A DNA stretch of 64,000 nucleotides from Ricinus communis. Taxonomy: Eukaryota; Streptophyta; Magnoliopsida; Malpighiales; Euphorbiaceae. The position numbers and the translations under genes are program-made. The notes beneath the pieces were generated by a model. That model was not told where the DNA came from and did no database searches. It saw only the letters and a list, made by a program, of their open reading frames with translations. Of the stretch, positions 1 through 10,037 are shown one piece after another (the first letter of the stretch is position 1; every line of letters starts with the position of its first letter). The stretch covers positions 26,119,939-26,183,938 of the forward strand of contig NC_063257.1 in NCBI RefSeq assembly GCF_019578655.1, in the 5' to 3' direction.

Positions 1-380
1 TTAGCACGTAAATGAACAATATAGTTGGCATAATATTTCTCAATATCAACACGCATTTTGGGCCAATAAAAGTGCTCATGCAACATATCTAAATTCATAG
101 CAACACCAAAATGCCTCATCAATCCTCCCTTATGCAATTCTTTTAAAAATAATCTACGCATAGAATAATTAGGCATATATAATTGATTATTCTTCAACAA
201 GTAGCCATCATACCTATAGTATTTATCAAAAGCTCCATGCTTACATGCATCATCACACTTCCAAAATCAGGATCATCAAGTAATTTAAACCTAACCAATT
301 TAGAATGAAGTGTGTTAATCAAGGCATAACTCCTAAAGAGTGCATCAGCCACCACATTATCCTTACCCGGTTGGATATTT
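1..380 (-). pseudogene. Integrase zinc-binding (H2C2) region, partial
   Basis: The minus strand encodes HKGGLMRHFGV at about 108-140, the usual His-x-His half of the gypsy integrase H2C2 module, followed by a YWP-type segment. Where the two Cys should lie (near base 10-30) the translation reads NYIVHLRA, so both zinc-ligand cysteines appear replaced by Tyr and His. The catalytic core would lie beyond base 1. Bases 381-472 hold the degraded linker to RNase H. Confidence 0.65.
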
Positions 381-472
381 AGGAGTCAAGAACTCGTTAA
401 TGGGAATAGTTTTTTTGAATATCACATAAGGAAAAGTCTTGATAAATGAACTCCAAGTTGCATGACTTTTGT

Positions 473-837
473 TCAATTTATTTGACCCTTCAAATGCTTT
501 AACCTTTCATGATCTATATGAATTACAAACTCCTTGGGCAATAAATAATATTTCCATGTCTCCAACACCCACACTAATGCATACATCTCCTTATCATAGG
601 TGGGATAGTATAAACTTGCACCACTAAGCTTTTCACTATAATAGGCAATTGGTCTACCCTCTTGCATCAATACAGCTCTAATTCCAACACTAGAAGCATC
701 ACAATCAATCTCAAAAGTAGAACCAAAATTAGGCAAAGCAAGTAAAGGAGCATCAATCAATTTATCTTTCAAAACCTGAAATGCCCTATCTTATGCCTCT
801 CCCCATTTAAAACCTACATGCTTCTTAATAATCTCAG
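473..837 (-). pseudogene. Retroelement RNase H domain
   Basis: A 99-residue minus-strand frame (473-772) carries the RT-connection and RNase H signature. FEIDCDAS supplies the first Asp, YDKEMYAL the Glu, and [10 protein letters not shown] a later Asp, so the acidic catalytic residues look intact. Bases 773-837 continue the connection region upstream, but a TAA interrupts it (GEA-stop-DRAFQ). In this family that position is normally Gln, so a CAA to TAA change is the simplest explanation. The next break is at 473, before the end of the domain. Confidence 0.8.
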
Positions 838-1595
838 TTAAAGAGGCGACAAGGTATAAAAGTCCCTAACAAATCGCCTATAGAAGCTAGCTAGGCCGTG
901 AAAAAATCTCACCTCACTCACACTCTTAGGTGTCGGCCAAAAAGCAATAGCCTCTATCTTTTCTTTATCTACCTCAATCCCAGCACTAACAACAAATCCA
1001 AGAAAAACTACCTTAGGAGTGCAACACTCACACTTGCCAAGATTAGCATAAAGCTGTTTTCTTTGCAAGGCATCAAATAAAGTCCAGAGATGCTCTAAAT
1101 GCTCGTGCATCGAATTGCTATAGACTAATATGTCATCAAAATACACAACAATAAACTTGTTGATACAAGGATGCAAAACATGGTTCATAAGTCTCGTAAA
1201 GGTACTAGGGGCATTAGTTAGCACAAAAGGCATCACTAGCCACTCATACAAACCATACTTAGTCTTAAAGGAAATTTTCCATCTATTCTCTAATTTCATG
1301 CGTATTTGATGATATCTAGACTTAAGGTCAATTTTAGAGAAGATTTTAGCACCATATAATTCTTCCAACATATCATCTAATCTAGGAATTGGATTACGAC
1401 ACTTTACCATAATCTTATTCACGGTGCGACAATCGACACACATCGTCAAAGATCCATCTTTCTTGGGCACCAAAAGGATAGGTACAACACATGTGCTCGT
1501 ACTTTTAGAAAGCAACTCTTCCACTTACTGTTGCAATTCCTTGGTTTCTTCCTGGTTGCTCCAATATATAAGGCGATTAGGTATTTGTGCACCAA
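838..1595 (-). pseudogene. Reverse transcriptase domain, N-terminally truncated
   Basis: The 228-residue frame at 838-1524 contains the ordered RT motifs: [15 protein letters not shown], then [29 protein letters not shown], and [11 protein letters not shown], which holds the catalytic YxDD as YFDD. It ends in the thumb segment [15 protein letters not shown]. Usual Ty3/gypsy PFGLTNAP is PFVLTNAP here, a Gly to Val change. Weak RT-like sequence continues to about 1595, where R1 replaces it. The RT polymerises retroelement cDNA in virus-like particles. This copy is a fragment. Confidence 0.85.
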
Positions 1596-2356
1596 GTATA
1601 AAGAAAATTAATTGATTGAGTATTGATATCATTCTCAGAATGAGCGGGAACAAAATTTTTTAAGGAAAGAGGGAACATCAAGAATCAAGGCATGCCCCAA
1701 TAATCCAATTCAAGATTTGCACCATTAGGATCTCCATCATTCCATGTTCCTCTAGGCATAAGGACTCCTAATGACACAACGTTTGGCGTAAGGAATCATG
1801 AGATGCAATTGACAAGCTTAACTGGTGGCTTGGGGTGTGACTTAATGATCTAGTAGGACGAGACACAAATCCACACGCATAAGGCATGTTGCTTTTGATT
1901 AATCCAAGCGGGAATGTGCATGTTTTGATGTTTGGAATGCATATAATTATGTAAATTGGGCTGGGGTGTTATTAGGTATGCTCACATGAATTTTTCCTTG
2001 TTTTTGTTATTCTGGATTAGAAAATTTGGGACTGCGAGAGTTGTTGACTAGTCAACTCCTCTTTGTCCGGTATGATAGTTTGGTTTTATTTTGGGAGCAT
2101 AAACACCACTATTAAGAGAAAGCACATTGAAGCGGCAATTATACGCACTAATCTAATGCTTGGATGAATGCGAAGAAAAAAAAATAGTTTATCGAGTATT
2201 GATTTCATTGTCCAAATTATCACAAATGAATCTTCTTGAAGAAAGAGAGAACGACGAGAGTCGAGGCATGTCCGATTTTTCAATTTAGGATTTGCACTAT
2301 TGGGATCTCCATCATTCCATGTTTCTCTAAGCACGAGGACTCCCGATGACACAAGG
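1596..2356 (-). repeat. R1 repeat, two partial units joined head to tail
   Basis: This is repeat R1, described fully at 10038-11753. It is read here on the minus strand. About 1596-2056 spans roughly the middle to the end of a unit. At 2056 the sequence jumps back to an earlier part of the unit and continues to 2356. A perfect 14-bp palindrome, GTTGACTAGTCAAC, lies at 2043-2056. No gene is seen. GyA interrupts the unit at 2357. Confidence 0.75.
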
Positions 2357-3188
2357 TGATGAGAACCTCCAACCATAAGAACACATGAACCTTATTTACG
2401 TGTTATGAACCCGTATATTACTTGAGTGCAAACCTAACAACAAATTGAAAATTCAGCCCCAAGATCCCTCTAAATCAGAATTAAGATGATCAAGAATTAG
2501 AACCTAAAGAAAACTAAGTCCTTTAAACCCTAAGTCTAAACATGGCACAAGGATAGATCAATTCCTTGATAAGTGAAAGGTGCATTCAGTATGAATATAA
2601 AGAACAAGCAAATTCGTTTGGCTTATGAAAATTCTCAATAATTCATTATTCTTTCTTGACATACGGCCAATATTCTTCTTAAAAGTATTGTTTAGAGTTT
2701 ACTAATAAAGGAAAGGCCAAAATTACCCTTCCTAGCCGAATGGACAAGTTCCATTAAGAAAAGAAATCCAAATCCTAATCTAATAAGGCTTTAAAAGCCC
2801 AAACATAAGTGGCTTATTATTCAAATAAGAATTCCTTAAATAATAGCCTTATTTTATGCTACATAAAAGCCTAAACAAATCCAAAATTAACTAGGATATG
2901 TAGCCAACCTATTAAAAAAAAGGGTTTGGGCTTCCATAACATTAAACAAAGCCCAATCAAATGGATCATTGTCTAGCCACATACTCCTTGGCTTGGGCAA
3001 CAAGTTTTCTTGTAATGCGCCTAATTGTGATGAATTAATGTTGCCCTACTCTTGAACATAAGAGATCAAATGCTCGATGAAGCTTCTTAGCTCTACTCCT
3101 TGTAATTGGACCTAAAAGTAAGCCCAATGGATCTTTAACAGTTCCTTGATTATTCATGTCCTCTCCATCAAGCTCCTCTCCTATATCA
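2357..3188 (-). repeat. GyA 3' LTR (832 bp)
   Basis: It matches 9118-9914 along its length with many small differences and indels, so this insertion is not recent. Its 5' end (plus coordinate 3188, on the minus strand TGATATAGG) directly follows a polypurine tract. The first ~150 bases encode the end of pol, which stops at 3035. Confidence 0.85.
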
Positions 3189-3298
3189 TTCCCTCCTTCT
3201 TTTGAAAGATTCATCCTCGAATCAAGCTCATTCCCTACATCAAAAGGATGCAAATCAGAAACATTAAAAGTGCCACTTACATTGTACTCACCTCGCAA
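3035..3298 (-). pseudogene. GyA pol C-terminal tail extending into the LTR
   Basis: An 87-residue frame. The N-terminal part, GEYNVSGTFNVSDLHPFDV, is the end of the integrase C-terminal region of this gypsy group. It then crosses the polypurine tract into the LTR at 3188 and ends LGPITRSRAKKLHRAF before a stop. About 50 residues are therefore LTR-encoded. The same GPITRSRAKK-like motif recurs at 63890, 36430 and 53480, so it looks like a conserved family feature. Its function is unknown to me; a basic tail could bind nucleic acid or chromatin, which is inference. Confidence 0.7.
3189..3203 (-). promoter_or_regulatory. GyA polypurine tract
   Basis: On the minus strand this reads AAAAGAAGGAGGGAA immediately before the LTR start TGATATAGG. 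That is the expected place for plus-strand DNA priming. The same tract in similar form precedes the LTR at 63779. Confidence 0.8.
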
Positions 3299-4391
3299 AT
3301 CAATCTTGTAAGTGTTGTCATTTATCCTTTCAATGACTTGAAATGGACCATCTCCTGAGTGTTCAACTTTGATTTCTGTTGATTAGGAAACCTCTATTTA
3401 CAAAAATGCACCCAACCCCAATCTCTTGGTTGAAAAACCAGGGGTTTCCTTCTCTCCCACTTTAGCATTTTGCTTCTCAATTCTCTTTTTAACTCGCTTG
3501 TGCAACGTACGAATAAAATTTGCTTTGGTTTTACCTTCAACACTAATAAGCTTGTTAAGAGGTAAATGACTCAAATCAAGAGGAGTCAGTGGATTAAAAC
3601 CATATACAATTTCATAGGTGAAGTCTGTGTAGTGCTATGAATAGTGTTATTACATGCAAACTCAACAAATGGTAATAAATCCTCTCATGATTTCAAATTC
3701 CTAGAAATTAAAAGCACGAAGAAGTTGAATTAAAAGTCTTATTAATAACCACAGTCTGACCATCGGTCTGTGGATGACAAGTAGAAGAAAACATCAATTA
3801 ATCCATAATTTAGCTCATAACACATGCCAAAAATGACTTAGAAACCTCACATCCCTATCACTAACTATAGTATTGGGTAATCCATGCAATCACACAACTT
3901 CCCTAAGGAACAAGTCTACAATATGTGTAGCATTATCAGTCTTACGACATGGTATAGAAAATGCCATCTTACTAAACTTATCCACCACAAAAAAATACTA
4001 TCCCTACCTTTCCTAGTTCTAGGCAATACAAGAATAAAATCCATAGAAATATCTACCCAAAGCATACTAGGAATAGGTAAAGGTGTATATAATCCGTGTG
4101 GTTATAATTTAGACTTTGCCTTTAAACATGCAAGGCATTTCTCACATACTTTTCTCACATCATGCTTCATACATGGCCATACTGAATTTCATAGCTCTTA
4201 TTCACACCAAAATGCCCCATCAAACCACCCCCATGTGCCTCTCTCACTAATATCATGCGTAAAGAACAACTAGGAACACATAAGCGGATTCTTTTGAAAA
4301 GAAATCCCTCACAGACATAAAAATCTTCATAGGCAGCTCCTTTAGCATAAGAAGTAAATATATCACCAAAATCATTATCTTGATCATACAA
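3299..4391 (-). pseudogene. GyA integrase (degraded)
   Basis: The N-terminal zinc module is visible at 4167-4391 as REAHGGGLMGHFGVNK. The core follows in broken frames: about 4060-3960 gives a TRKGRDS(I/V)[15 protein letters not shown] stretch, about 3870 gives LHGLPNTIVSDRD (second catalytic Asp), and about 3765 gives CHPQTDGQTVVINK. In related elements the last motif reads DGQTEVVN. The catalytic Glu is thus Val here (GAG to GTG), which would abolish strand transfer. The C-terminal region at 3299-3600 is frameshifted. A plus-strand frame at 3884-4273 is only the complement of this region. Confidence 0.75.
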
Positions 4392-5214
4392 CTCCTTAAC
4401 AAACTTAAAACCAGCAAAGTAGAATTAAGATTACTAAGTAAAGTGTACCTTTGTGATAGTGCATCAGCTACCACATTTTCTTTACCCTTCTTGTACTTAA
4501 CCACGTATGGAAAAGTTTCTATGAACTTCACCCATTTAGCATGCCTATGGTTCAACTTATCTTGCCGCTTGAGATACTTCAAACTCCCATGGTCTATATG
4601 GATGACAAACTCCTTCGGCCAAAGGTAGTGTTGCCATGTTTGAAGTGCTCGAACTAAAGAGTAAAGCTCCTTACCATATGTTGGGTAATTTAAGGCTACT
4701 CCATTTAGCTTTTCACTAAAATAACAAAACGACCTTTGCTCTTGCATCAAAAACAGCCCCAATTCTTACTCCGTTAGTATCACATTCAATCTCAAAAGTT
4801 TTATCAAAATCGGGTAAAGATAACAAAGGTGCATGACACAATTTTTCCTTAAGTAATGAAAATGCATGTTATTGTGCATCACCCTAACGAAAAGGAATAT
4901 TTTTCTTAACAAGTTCATTCAGTAGTGCAGCAATGGTACTAAAATCTCAGCCAAAGGTAGCGTTGCCATGTCTGAAGTGCTCGAACTAAAGAATAAAGCT
5001 CCTTATTATAGGTTGGGAAATTTAAGTCTGCCCCATTTAGCTTTTCAGTAAAATAAAAAATCGGGCTTTGCTCTTGCATCAAAATAGCTCCAATTCCTAC
5101 TCCGCTAGTATCACTTTCAATCTCAAGAGTTTTATCAAAATCTGGTAAAGATAAGAAAGGTGCATGACACAATTTTTCCTTAAGTAATGAAAATGCATGT
5201 TCTTATGCATCACC
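4253..5214 (-). pseudogene. GyA RNase H, partly duplicated in tandem
   Basis: Two overlapping RNase H segments occur. The upstream one (4939-5172) has [20 protein letters not shown], with the first Asp, and YNKELYSL. The downstream one (4253-4762) repeats the end of that stretch ([24 protein letters not shown]) and completes the domain with [13 protein letters not shown] and [11 protein letters not shown], then reads into the integrase linker. The split comes from the 332-bp tandem duplication annotated separately. Translation would enter out of frame, so no complete RNase H is made. Confidence 0.78.
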
Positions 5215-5284
5215 TTAATGAAAAGGAATATTTTTCTTAACAAGTTCATTCAGTAGTGCAGCAATGGTACTAAAATCCCTAATG
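4621..5284 (-). repeat. 332-bp tandem duplication inside GyA pol
   Basis: Bases 4621-4952 and 4953-5284 are adjacent direct copies, both starting AAAGGTAG(T/C)GTTGCCATG and ending near CAATGGTACTAAAATC. They differ at roughly one base in ten by eye, so the duplication is old. It covers the RT-RNase H connection and the start of RNase H. Confidence 0.85.
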
Positions 5285-6079
5285 AGTCTCCTATAAAAAC
5301 TAGCTAGACCATGAAAACTCCTAACTTGATTGATGTTGATAGGTGTCGGCCAATCCCTAATGGCTTTTACTTTCTCTTCATCAACCTCTAAACCACTAGA
5401 ACTCACAATAAATCCTAAGAAAACGACATTCTCTAGACAAAAACTACATTTAGCAAGATTAGCAAACAACTTCTCTAACCTAAGAACCTTTAAAACTCTA
5501 TGCACACACACAATGTGCTCATCTAATGACTTAGAATAAATCAAGATATCATCAAAATACACAACTACAGATTTACCAAGAAACTCAAGCAAGACATGGT
5601 TCATCAATCTCATAGATGTGCTAGGTGCATTTGTTAACCCAAAAGGCATGAGTAACCACTCATAGAACCCATGTTTAGTCATAAATTTCATTTTCCATTC
5701 ATCACCCTCTTTCATCCTAAATTGATGGTAACCAAAACGCAAGTCAATCTTAGTAAAGAAACAAGCACCATACAACTCATCAAGCATATCATCTAACTTA
5801 GGAATAGGATGACGATACTTTACCATTATTTTATTGATTGCACGACAATCCACACACATTTGCCAAATTCTATCCTTCTTAGGCATAAGAATTACTAAAA
5901 TCGCACATGGACTCAAACTTTCTCGCACATAACCTTTTGTCATTAACTCCTCTACTTGCCTTTAGGCTCCTTTGTCTCCTCGAGATTACTTTTATAAGTT
6001 GGTCTATTATTATGGCAGCCTCATGAATGAAGTCAATTTGATGTTCTATTCCCTTCTTTGGCGGCAATCCATTAGGCAT
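5215..6079 (-). pseudogene. GyA reverse transcriptase
   Basis: The 242-residue frame 5215-5943 contains [48 protein letters not shown], the catalytic [11 protein letters not shown], and [13 protein letters not shown]. The N-terminal RT segment LPPKKGIEHQIDF lies in another frame at 5879-6079, so a frameshift separates it from the palm. The palm itself is almost undamaged and gives the clearest family identity. The RT copies element RNA to cDNA. In this element it would be part of a gag-pol polyprotein with the protease upstream and RNase H downstream. Confidence 0.87.
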
Positions 6080-6232
6080 CTCTTGGGAAAGACATCATCA
6101 AACTCGTACTAAAGATCCAAAAACTCTCTCGGCAAGGAAAGATCAAGATTGTTAATATTCAAATAGACATCTTTATAAGTAACAATAGAACACATATTAT
6201 TTAATATAATGCATGTCGAATATCATTATCCC

Positions 6233-6720
6233 TTACCAAGAAACCCTTTTCTTTTTCTTACTCTTACTTGGCCGAATACTACCCTCATTCTCAGTAATGG
6301 GTGTGTGTGTGTGTGTGTTTTTTTCAGCCTCTACTCTCTCTCTATCTAATTTACATTGATCCTCATGCACATCCTTAGGAGAAAGTGGTGTAAGAGTAAT
6401 CTTTCTACCATCCTTAATCAAAGACTATCGGTTTAAACAGCTATCATACATCACTTTCCTACCAAATTGCCAAGGCGTACCTAATAAGATCTGTCCGGCA
6501 TGCATAGCAACTACATCATAAAGTACCTCATATGAATATCTACCAATGCAAAATGATACTATGACTTGCTTACTAATCTTTATTTCACCATAATTATCCA
6601 ACCACATAAGTTTATACAGTTTAGGATGCGGAATAACATTAAAGAATAATTTTTCAACCATTAATGTACTAGCAACATTACTACAACTACTACTATCAAT
6701 AATTACATTACATACCTTGC
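6233..6720 (-). pseudogene. GyA aspartic protease and protease-RT linker
   Basis: The minus strand reads VIIDSSSCSNVASTLMVEKL at about 6650-6710, then LMWLDNYGEIKISKQVIV and MHAGQILLGTPWQFGR at 6425-6661. This matches the retropepsin region that matures gag-pol. The catalytic triplet should be D-S/T-G; here it is D-S-S, while the relatives at 57420 and 60920 keep D-S-G, so this copy has lost the Gly. The linker at 6233-6421 includes a GT microsatellite (about 6299-6318) that encodes a Thr-His run. Confidence 0.75.
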
Positions 6721-8084
6721 TTTGTACTTGGATCTCATGTGGAAAGTGTTGTCCTTTTGCTGCCCTGAAGTGTTTCCTTCACTCACTTGCATATTGAGTG
6801 TGTGATTAGCAACCAAAGGGTCGCCTTTCGTTGGATCTTCAATGCCATCATCACTATAATCCTCTAATGATGGCATCTCATCTTCTTCCTCTTCTTTACG
6901 CTCGGATACTATCTCTCTATAGTCAAGAGTCACCACCGTATCCTTATTAGGACACTGGGAAGTAATGTGCCCTATCCCCTAACACTTAAAGCACTTGATG
7001 TCTCTTGTTTTCTCCTTACTAGGTCCGGTTTGGCTAAATCCTTTGTTACCTGCCATTTGTTTATTTTTGTTGACTTCCTTAATAGCCCCTTCTTCACTCT
7101 TTTTGTTATTTTTCCAAGCATTAGACCAATTAGGCCTATTACTAGGAACCCCTCTAAACTCACTCCTAACCGCACCCCTAGCTTTCAACTACTCTTCCAC
7201 CCTAATGGCTAGGTGAACAAGCTCCTCAAGCTCCACATAATTTTGAAGCTCCACTCTATCCACCACATCTCGATTAAGACCTCCAAGAAAATGTGCCATG
7301 GTGGACTCTTTATCTTCATTCAAATCTGCTCAACCCATCAGTAGCTTCATCTCCTTATAATAATCCTCCACATATTGTGTGCCTTGCTTCAAATTTTGAA
7401 GTTTTTGATAGATCTTCCTATTGTAGTACCTAGGCATAAACCTCCTCCTCATGATGGTTTTCAACTCACGCCAAGTATGAATGGGCTCCTCCAAATTTTT
7501 TCTCGTACTAGTCACCAATTGATCCTACCACACCAAAGCATACTCATTAAACTGAGTAACCACCATCTTCAATTCTTTCTCCTCAGAAAAATGTAGTAAT
7601 CAAAGAGAAGATCAATTTTGTTTTCCCAGTTTATATAAGCCTCTTGATCTGTCCTACCAATGAATGGAGGAATTCTAAGCTTAATGCTGCTCAGATTCCT
7701 ATCTACCTGATCCTCACAGCCCTTCAATTCAGCAAGTTTATTACCTCTTCCTATTCCATTGCCTCGGCCTCTCCTATTTCCTCTACCATAGCCTTGACCA
7801 AAGCCTTCAAACTCCTCCTCATCAACGTACTCTTTCTTCTCATACCCATCCACCACACTAGCACCAAGCTACCTATTATGTTGAGCAACTTGCAGCCTAG
7901 CTCTATTTTGCTCCATATCATGCCTTTGGTTGTCATTCATGTCCAATCTTTGCATCACCCTCTCCAAGGCTTCATTGATTATTGCAAGTGCGTTATTAAC
8001 CCTCTCATTTTGCCTCATTTGTACCTCTGAAATCCCATGTGTAAGTGATTTTGAGTTATCACCCATTTCTCCTTCACTTGACAT
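6703..8084 (-). pseudogene. GyA gag with zinc knuckle
   Basis: Likely start ATG at 8084 (MSSEGEMGDNS), a position matched by GyC at 58579. It continues with a coiled, Asn/Gln-rich N-terminus, a Gly/Arg-rich stretch near 7740-7800, and the capsid-like region LKLRIPPFIGRTDQEAY (about 7650) and WRELKTIMRRRFMPRYYNR (about 7450). KQGTQYVEDYYKEM follows near 7380. The CCHC zinc knuckle is at about 6935-6990 (CFKC-stop-GIGHITSQC) with a stop after the second Cys. An acidic linker, EEEEDEMPSLEDYSDDGIE, leads to the protease. Several frameshifts and stops break it. Gag would form the virus-like particle and bind RNA. Confidence 0.8.
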
Positions 8085-9103
8085 ATTTTCTTTTATTTTT
8101 ATTTTTACAAAAAAAAGGTTAGTGCAAATAGAGAAATAGGGCCTCACAACACTCCCTCACGTGTCTACTCTCAAATAATAAGGTTGTACACTCGTGTTTT
8201 CTAACAAATAATGCACACACAAGGCTACCCTCAAAGCTCTTAAGCTTGTGTATAGAGTATTCTTATGTGAATCACTTTTCAGACACAAATTTTATCACTA
8301 GCTTGCAAAGAATTTAGACCCCAAAGTTCAAAACACTTAGTTGATGCAAATAGGTAAAGAAAAAGGAAAAAACAACAACTGTTACATCTATGATAGAAAA
8401 TTAGAACCAACAAATGATGGAAAACTCAAAAAGAGGCAAATAACGTATCAAGAAACACAACTAAGATTCAATTGTATTTTATCCCCCTAGGCCGAATACA
8501 TTTTATATAGACAACCTATTAATGATATTTTGAATCTTAATATGATAAAGAAAAAAGAGTTACAGCAAAGATGAAGTAAGAATGAAAACACGAAGATAGA
8601 ATTTGAACAAGAATAATTTTTGCAATCAAAAGAACTAGAACGGCTCCAATGACCACAATTTATAAAAGAATGAACTCAAATCAAATAAACAACCATAAAA
8701 TCAATAGATATGATGACAAACTAAAGGCTCTATGTATTTTTAATAAGATCAATCAAGTTCTTATGCAAACAGCCTATAAAAATCACCTTTTTTTTGCACA
8801 AACTAGCAATCACAAGATAAATGATCAACTAATTTTCAGGTTGTTCTTTCTTTCTCTCTTAACTTTTGACTTTTTTATATATTCTTTTTTCTATTTCTTT
8901 TCTTCTTTTTCTTTTCTTTTTTTTAATTTTAATACAACTCGAAGCTAAAGATGAAGATGTATAATCACAAAAGCAAAACTAGGCAATTCGGCTTGCAAAG
9001 GACAACAAAATATTTTAAAAAATATATATAATTTTGAATTTCAACAAGAAGAAATCAAACCGGACTTAAAAATAAAAATACATAACCTGCTTTCAAGAGC
9101 CTT
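8085..9103 (-). other. GyA 5' untranslated leader
   Basis: This is non-coding sequence between the gag start and the primer-binding site. On the plus strand it holds a long pyrimidine-rich stretch (about 8840-8930), so the leader RNA would be purine-rich there. No conserved ORF is seen. The small plus-strand frame at 8649-8948 is low-complexity and not credible. Confidence 0.6.
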
Positions 9104-9115
9104 GCTCTCATACAA
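9104..9115 (-). promoter_or_regulatory. GyA primer-binding site (degenerate initiator-Met tRNA type)
   Basis: The minus strand reads TTGTATGAGAGC two bases after the LTR end. It matches the plant initiator-Met primer site TGGTATCAGAGC with two mismatches. The intact site is seen in Tek1 (14085) and Tek2 (49370). Confidence 0.68.
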
Positions 9116-9117
9116 AA

Positions 9118-9914
9118 TGATGAGAACCTCTAACCATAAGAACAAACAAACCCTTTTTGTGTATTATGAACCCGTGTATTACTTCAGTGCAAACCCAACA
9201 ATAAATTGAAAATTCAGCCCTAGGATCCCTCTAAATCAGAATTAAGATGATCAAGAATTAGAATCAAAAGTCTAAACATGCCACAAGGATAGATCAATTC
9301 CTTGATAAAATGAAAGGTGCATTCTATATGAATACAAAGCACAAGAAAATACATTTTGCTTATGAAAATTCGCAATAATTCATTATTTTTCTTGATATGG
9401 GGCCAACAACTACTTAAAGAAGTGTTTAGGGTTTACAAATAAAGGAAAGGTCAAAATTACCCTTCCTAGCCGAATGTCCATTAAGAAAAGAGATCTAAAT
9501 CCTAATCTAATAAGGCTTTAAACGCCCCAAGATAAGTGGCTTATTGTTCAAATAAGAAATCCTTAAATAATAGTCTTGTTTTGTGCTAAATAAAAGCCTA
9601 AACAAGTCCAAAACTAACTAGGATATACAGACAACCTATTAAAAAAGATGATTTGGGCTTCCATAACATTAAACAAAGCCCAATCACATAGATCATTGTC
9701 TAGTCACATACTCCTTGGCTTGGGCAACAAGTTTTATTGTAATAGGCCTAATTGTGATGAATTAATATTGGCCCACTCCTGAACATAAGTGATCGAGGCT
9801 CCTTGAAACTTCTTAGCTCTACTCCTTATAATTGGACCTAAAGGTAAGCCCAATGGATTTTTAACAGCTCCTTAATTATTCATGTCCTCTCCATCAAGCT
9901 CCTCTCCTATATCA
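9118..9914 (-). repeat. GyA 5' LTR (797 bp)
   Basis: The partner of 2357-3188, sharing both ends (TGATGAGAACC and TATATCA on the plus strand). It is 35 bp shorter through small deletions. It includes the LTR-encoded pol-tail sequence, here not translated as part of pol. Confidence 0.85.
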
Positions 9915-10037
9915 TTCTACATCTAATATACTTGAAGGGTCTAAGGTTTCCATTTATCTAGTTCTAGATAGATCTTGGGCAATGAAATTAAACTTGCTTA
10001 CAGGTATAATCCTTTGATATAGGTTAGGTTCGTATCA
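9915..10037 (+). repeat. Fragment of an LTR 3' end
   Basis: It contains AATATACTTGAAG, also present near the end of the LTR at 30533-31364, and ends GGTTCGTATCA. That end is the exact reverse complement of the LTR start TGATACGAACC at 28743, as expected for LTR termini. It abuts the GyA LTR directly, so the junction reflects rearrangement or nested insertion. Confidence 0.5.

Larger units (their letters stand above)
1..1595 (-). mobile_element. Ty3/gypsy pol fragment (RT, RNase H, start of integrase), 5'-truncated
   Basis: Reading right to left, the minus strand encodes reverse transcriptase, RNase H and the integrase zinc-binding region in standard Ty3/gypsy order. The fragment runs off the window at base 1. 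At about 1595 it stops abruptly inside the RT N-terminus, where repeat R1 begins. No LTR belonging to it is visible. The domains resemble those of GyA (2357-9914), so it is a second, diverged copy of a related family. Several reading-frame breaks make it non-functional. Confidence 0.88.
2357..9914 (-). mobile_element. GyA: near-complete Ty3/gypsy LTR retrotransposon
   Basis: A 7.56-kb element read on the minus strand: 5' LTR (9118-9914), degenerate initiator-Met primer site, gag, protease, RT, RNase H, integrase, pol tail, polypurine tract and 3' LTR (2357-3188). The two LTRs start TGATGAGAACC on the plus strand and end TATATCA. Flanks are CAAGG on the left and TTCTA on the right, so no target-site duplication is seen; the right LTR abuts another LTR fragment, suggesting rearrangement. 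It carries stops, frameshifts, a tandem duplication, and lost catalytic residues in protease and integrase. The exact gypsy lineage is not assigned. Gag resembles CRM/Reina-type chromovirus gags, but I see no chromodomain. Confidence 0.88.

Noticed and set aside
3884..4273. 129-residue plus-strand open frame
   Set aside because: It is the complement of the GyA integrase core, whose motifs are on the minus strand; no plus-strand motif is recognisable.
6299..6318. GT repeat as a regulatory element
   Set aside because: It lies within the degraded GyA protease-RT linker and looks like an ordinary microsatellite expansion.
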